Positions 5,440-8,655 of a stretch of DNA of 8,655 nucleotides are shown in pieces. The stretch spans positions 1 through 8,655 of the forward strand of contig DATJPR010000091.1 of assembly GCA_035506295.1 (NCBI GenBank), written 5' to 3'. Below the pieces are notes generated by a model. That model saw only the letters and a program-made list of their open reading frames with translations, was not told the origin of the DNA and did no database searches. Numbering within the stretch: the stretch's first letter is position 1; every line of letters starts with the position of its first letter. Origin of the DNA: DATJPR01 sp035506295 (GTDB lineage Bacteria > Bacteroidota > Ignavibacteria > UBA10030 > UBA6906). The position numbers and the translations under genes were made by a program.

Positions 5440-7118
5440 GCAAGCCCTCCCTGGTTGAGAGAAACCTCCACCGTTGTCCCCTCGCCGAGTTTGCTGCGCA
5501 ATGCAACTTTTCCGCCCATGGCTTCCACCATCATCTTCACGTAGCTCAATCCGAGACCGAACCCTTTGACATCATGAATATTGCCCGTCGGGACACGATA
5601 GTATTTTTCAAAGACCCTTTCCTGGTGTTCCGATCCGATGCCAATCCCCCTGTCCGCAACCGCCAGAGACGTCGACTTGCCCTGCGACCTCGTCTGCACG
5701 GTGATGACGGGCGTGTCCCTCGAGTATTTGATCGCGTTGTCGAGCAGGTTGTGCACGATATTGGTGAGGTGAAGCCGGTCCGCCTGGACGATCGGATATT
5801 GTGCGTCAAGCGCGAGGGTGAGTGTACCCCCGCGATGGGCAATCTGAAGGGCAACGCCGACCGCAATGTCCTTGATGAGAGCGTGGATATCGATCAGCTC
5901 CACGTTCAACTCGTACTCCCCCCGTTCCAGTGTCGCCATTTCCAGAATCTTCTCCACCTGCCGACGGAGGCGCGTTGTTTCGTCACGAATGACGTTGTTG
6001 TACTGAAGAATCTTCTCCGTGTGTGTTGTCACCTCCGGCCTTGCGATCGCCTCGACTGCGAGCGCGACGGTGGAGATCGGCGTCTTGAATTCATGCGTCA
6101 TGTTGTTCACGAAATCCGTCATCAACCCCGCAGCCCTCTTTTGCAGGATGATCGTCCTGACCGCGTACACAAATGCCCACACGATGATGAGCGTGAGGAT
6201 TGCGGTCGCGCCGAAGAGCGGACCCACCCGCCAGAACACATACGACTCCTGCCCCGGGAAATCGACGATGACACTGCTGCGGGGTGAAAGCAAGTCGGCG
6301 GGAAACAGGAGGGCACGGAGATCGGATCGCTTCAGTCGTTCCCGCGCGTCGTCGGGCGCCACGAGCTTCAACGTTGTATCGCCCTCGGTTGCCACCCCTC
6401 GATCAAAGCCGAGGGAGATCCCCGCCTCCTCAAAGGAGAGATGAAGCACGGAATCGAGGCGGGCCGGCGTGATTTTGTTCTCGATCGGTTCCCGATCGCC
6501 GACAAAGAGCAGATCGAGTGCCCGGTTCACAATACGTCGACGTCGTGCACTATCGACGGTCACGGTCACCGTGTTGAATCCGCCGTTCGATTTCGACTCG
6601 ACGACAAAATGCGATGAGTCCGTGATGTAGCGGTAGAAAAAATCATTGCCTGGTCTGTCGCTCGTACCGACGTTGACGGTGTACTGTCCCGCTGTCCGGA
6701 ACGTATCCACAATCGTCGTGTCCCTCCCCCCGCCCAGCTCGAATCGCTGGATCCTCACGCGCTGTGGCGACCCGACGGAATAAACGAGTTTCCCCTGTTC
6801 CAACCGTACCGGGACCGAGCCGGGAACGCGCCCAGCGCTCCCGACGATAGTATCCGGCATGGAAAGATTGTGACCCCGCCGGAAGCGTGCCTTGTTCGTA
6901 TCGTTCAACAAGGTGGCGCCCAGGACGCTCCGGTATGTCTCGCCCGCCTCCAGGCGTTGCGCAGCAGTATTGAGCGCCGCGAGCGCGTTCCTTCTGAAGG
7001 CCTGGTCCTTCAACTCCAGTGCCTGGCGCAACAGATGCCACTGAAGGGCAATCAACCCCGCGAGCGCCAGGACCATCGCTCCGACGGTAATCCGTAGTGT
7101 AGACATCCGCTTGAGCAT
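5436..7118 (-). CDS. Membrane sensor histidine kinase
   Basis: This 560-residue inner-membrane kinase is expected to phosphorylate the regulator encoded next. A first membrane segment spans about residues 10-30, then a long periplasmic sensor region of roughly 270 residues with no recognised domain, then a second segment at about 300-325. The dimerisation helix carries the phosphorylated His342 in MTHEFKTPIST. The ATP-binding domain has the N box HNLLDNAIKYS (Asn457, Asn461), G1 box VADRGIGIG (Asp489), F box FEKYYRV and G2 box GFGLGLSYVKMM (519-530). No HAMP domain is seen between membrane segment 2 and the dimerisation helix. The N-terminal style (QWHLLRQALELKDQAFRRNALAALN) is common in Bacteroidota-type kinases. 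An in-frame ATG at 7106 is a possible alternative start; neither has a clear ribosome binding site. It is the first gene of the minus-strand operon, with a 4-nt overlap to the response regulator gene. Confidence 0.95.
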   Translation of the reverse strand: MLKRMSTLRITVGAMVLALAGLIALQWHLLRQALELKDQAFRRNALAALNTAAQRLEAGETYRSVLGATLLNDTNKARFRRGHNLSMPDTIVGSAGRVPGSVPVRLEQGKLVYSVGSPQRVRIQRFELGGGRDTTIVDTFRTAGQYTVNVGTSDRPGNDFFYRYITDSSHFVVESKSNGGFNTVTVTVDSARRRRIVNRALDLLFVGDREPIENKITPARLDSVLHLSFEEAGISLGFDRGVATEGDTTLKLVAPDDARERLKRSDLRALLFPADLLSPRSSVIVDFPGQESYVFWRVGPLFGATAILTLIIVWAFVYAVRTIILQKRAAGLMTDFVNNMTHEFKTPISTVALAVEAIARPEVTTHTEKILQYNNVIRDETTRLRRQVEKILEMATLERGEYELNVELIDIHALIKDIAVGVALQIAHRGGTLTLALDAQYPIVQADRLHLTNIVHNLLDNAIKYSRDTPVITVQTRSQGKSTSLAVADRGIGIGSEHQERVFEKYYRVPTGNIHDVKGFGLGLSYVKMMVEAMGGKVALRSKLGEGTTVEVSLNQGGLA

Positions 7119-7181
7119 TGTTCAATCGTACGTTGTCGACATGCTAATGTACGGCACTTCGAGACTCAGTTGCCAGGATAT

Positions 7182-7217
7182 TCACACTTCTTAACACTCG
7201 GTAACACAGTTTAACTA
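7182..7217. promoter_or_regulatory. Tandem 10-bp direct repeats, putative response-regulator operator
   Basis: Between the divergent kinase and PDZ genes, similar hexamers start at exactly 10-bp intervals: TCACAC (7182), TAACAC (7192), TAACAC (7202) and TAACTA (7212). The middle two are identical, and the third and fourth are each preceded by a G or T (GTAACA, TTAACT). Helically phased direct repeats of this kind are the known binding architecture of OmpR/PhoB-type regulators. The position suggests control of both divergent transcripts. Assignment to the regulator encoded at 4681-5439 is inferred. Confidence 0.6.
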
Positions 7218-7286
7218 GGGGAATCGCAACTGTCGTCGTATTTTTCCGTTCGCACGGTAGAGATACGCATCTTGAAGGACAAGGCA

Positions 7287-7736
7287 ATGAAACACATTCT
7301 CCTTTTTCTGTTCTGTGCAAGCCTGTCTGCCGGCTTCGCGGTGTCGACGGCAGCATCCCAGATCATCATCAGATCCGGGAGAGGCGACACCGCCGGTGTT
7401 CAACGATTCAATCGCGGCGATGCCATGATCTTTCCCGAATTCGGCGGGCTCGTCACACTTCACGGGCACGATTTGCGCGTCGACCATATTCAGCCGCCTG
7501 AGACACGGGTTGCAGCTTACCAAGGAGTCGACGTGCGCGAGGGAGATCTGCTTCTTCTCTTCAACGGGGAGCGAGTGAAAACCATCACTGCTCTCAGCAA
7601 GGCGTATGATTCCCTTGCCGTGGGGGCGCCGGTGAAGCTCGGCATTCAACGTGACGTCCAGATCTTCAATGTCTCCTTCACCAAGGCCGATCTCAAGGAC
7701 CTTCCAAACATCCGGATCCGGAGACAGGTGAAATGA
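7287..7736 (+). CDS. Secreted PDZ-like domain protein
   Basis: This is a 149-residue protein with a signal peptide at residues 1-25 (hydrophobic HILLFLFCASLSAGFAV, likely cleavage after STAAS or nearby), so it is periplasmic or envelope-exposed. Residues about 62-133 resemble a single PDZ domain: a strand (DLRVDHIQP), GVDVREGDLLLLFNGERV, which is the typical 'G-x-GD-x-I-x-x-x-NG-x-x-V' turn, a helix (TALSKAYDSLAVG) and the closing strand PVKLGIQRD. There is no protease domain, so it probably acts as a peptide-binding or scaffolding unit. The ATG at 7287 has AAGGA 7 nt upstream; an in-frame TTG at 7272 is less likely. The stop overlaps the next start (ATGA), so the two are co-translated. The upstream 10-bp repeats suggest control by the divergent two-component system. 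The PDZ call rests on pattern recognition and is moderately sure. Confidence 0.8.
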   Translation: MKHILLFLFCASLSAGFAVSTAASQIIIRSGRGDTAGVQRFNRGDAMIFPEFGGLVTLHGHDLRVDHIQPPETRVAAYQGVDVREGDLLLLFNGERVKTITALSKAYDSLAVGAPVKLGIQRDVQIFNVSFTKADLKDLPNIRIRRQVK

Positions 7737-8655
7737 TGATCCGGCGTCACGTCGCGCTCCTCATCGCACTCGTGCTGGTTACGGGCTGGATCAGCGTAGC
7801 GCGCGGTCAAACGGGGTCGATGTTCAACGAACGTGACGATAAATACCGTCTCCTCGGCCTCAAGCGGGCCAAGGAGATGTATGACATCGCCAAACGGGAC
7901 CTCGATCGTGAACAAGAACTCTTCAAGCGGGGGCTCGTCGCCCAGACGGAGTTGGACAGGGTCCAGGCGACCTTCGCCGACGCCGAAGTCAACTATCAGC
8001 AGTCACTGCTCGCGGTGCTCTTCGAGCAACAATATGTGACCATCGCGAAAGCCGTGAAGTACCAGGGGAAGGACGGTCAGAAGCACGTGCGCCTGCTCGT
8101 CGCCAACGCCTCAGGCGGGACCTCCGAGTTCACGAAGCTGGTGAACATTGACGACAGGCTATTCCGCTCCCTCCAACCCGACATCATCAACAACGTGTAC
8201 GTTTCGGTCCTCAACAACGACGGATCCATCATCAGCCAGCCGTATGAGAGTAAAATTGATGTTCTCCGCTATGGGAGCCCGAAGGAATTGGATTTCGCGC
8301 TCCTGCAGGACCTCGACGCGGTCACCGTCAGCATCATTTACGGGAGCGGGACAACGCGCACCATGAAGATCTATCTCCAGAAGGACGCCTCCGCCAACAA
8401 GGTCCTGGTTCAGGCGGACCAATTTTCCCAGGAGGGAGAGCTCGGGAATACCGCGCGCTACGATCTCACCCTGGAACTGTTCAGCCGCACCTCGAACACG
8501 TTCGGTCTCGAGGTCGTGAACCTCCCCCGCCAGATCGGCAGAGTATTCCGGGATCCGTCGACGAACATGATGATCGGGCAATTCCGGTTCATGGAAAGCG
8601 TGGACACCCGGAAGATCTCCCTGGAAGTTACCCTTCCAGATCGGCCCACCGCCGA
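7733..8655 (+). CDS. Secreted protein with adaptor-like helical hairpin and NEW3-like domain, C-terminus cut
   Basis: The frame stays open to the right edge, giving 307 visible codons. Residues 1-26 form a signal peptide (RRHVALLIALVLVTGWISVARGQ). Residues about 36-105 form a charged two-helix stretch (AKEMYDIAKRDLDREQELF, then KRGLVAQTELDRVQATFADAE) very like the coiled-coil hairpin of periplasmic adaptor (membrane-fusion) proteins, where the GLV/GLI-x-x-x-ELD turn is common. The flanking lipoyl half-motifs are absent. The rest, about 106 onward, is beta-rich; EGELGNTARYDLTLELFSRTSNTFGLEVVNLP resembles NEW3-type immunoglobulin-like domains. The start is ATG at 7733, overlapping the PDZ gene stop by 4 nt, or ATG at 7736; AGGTG precedes both. 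Co-transcription with the PDZ gene suggests an envelope complex, possibly an efflux or ABC export assembly encoded beyond the window. The function is unproven. Confidence 0.82.
   Translation, partial: MMIRRHVALLIALVLVTGWISVARGQTGSMFNERDDKYRLLGLKRAKEMYDIAKRDLDREQELFKRGLVAQTELDRVQATFADAEVNYQQSLLAVLFEQQYVTIAKAVKYQGKDGQKHVRLLVANASGGTSEFTKLVNIDDRLFRSLQPDIINNVYVSVLNNDGSIISQPYESKIDVLRYGSPKELDFALLQDLDAVTVSIIYGSGTTRTMKIYLQKDASANKVLVQADQFSQEGELGNTARYDLTLELFSRTSNTFGLEVVNLPRQIGRVFRDPSTNMMIGQFRFMESVDTRKISLEVTLPDRPTA

Noticed and set aside
4744..5544. 266-codon plus-strand open frame opposite the response regulator gene
   Set aside because: It is antisense to a response regulator with all catalytic residues intact and has no domain of its own.
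7119..7181. Possible kinase promoter with TACATT as -10 on the minus strand
   Set aside because: The best -35 at suitable spacing (TGGCAA) matches the consensus at only half the positions; not distinguishable from chance.

Overview
The window looks like chromosomal DNA of moderately high G+C from a member of the Bacteroidota/Chlorobiota/Ignavibacteriota assemblage (FCB group). The main evidence is a secreted protein (2282-3541) ending in a canonical type IX secretion (T9SS) type A sorting domain with the QNFPNPFNPST signature and preceded by the usual fibronectin-III-like module. The histidine kinase also has the N-terminal style common in that group. The exact phylum is inferred. Several starts carry recognisable Shine-Dalgarno sequences, which fits Ignavibacteria-like lineages better than typical Bacteroidia.

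Layout. All genes from 7118 down to the left edge are on the minus strand; two genes on the right are on the plus strand, divergent from the histidine kinase. From the left: (1) a class I SAM methyltransferase, cut by the window edge; (2) a membrane polyferredoxin of the NapH/CcoG/NosR type; (3) an Rrf2-family regulator with three candidate Fe-S ligand cysteines; (4) a terminator and a T9SS cargo protein; (5) a four-gene minus-strand operon, read as sensor histidine kinase, OmpR-type response regulator, free-standing CZB-domain protein and a small conserved protein of unknown function, ending in a hairpin/T-run terminator at 3706-3742; (6) a divergent promoter region; (7) a plus-strand pair, a secreted PDZ-like protein overlapping by 4 nt a long secreted protein with an adaptor-like helical hairpin and a NEW3-like domain. 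This last gene runs off the right edge.

How the genes may work together. Two regulatory circuits can be read from the DNA. First, a 15-bp dyad of form ATAAnTCAGAnTTAT occurs twice, once just upstream of the Rrf2 gene, immediately downstream of a good promoter, and once just upstream of the polyferredoxin gene. This is the pattern of an autorepressed Fe-S sensor that also controls a membrane electron-transfer protein. Second, the region between the histidine kinase and the PDZ gene holds TAACA-type repeats whose starts are exactly 10 bp apart (7182, 7192, 7202, 7212). This is the arrangement OmpR/PhoB-type regulators bind, so the envelope gene pair and the kinase operon itself may be targets of the encoded response regulator. 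The CZB protein in that operon suggests a zinc- or redox-linked input. I see no RNA genes, CRISPR array, insertion sequence or attachment site.
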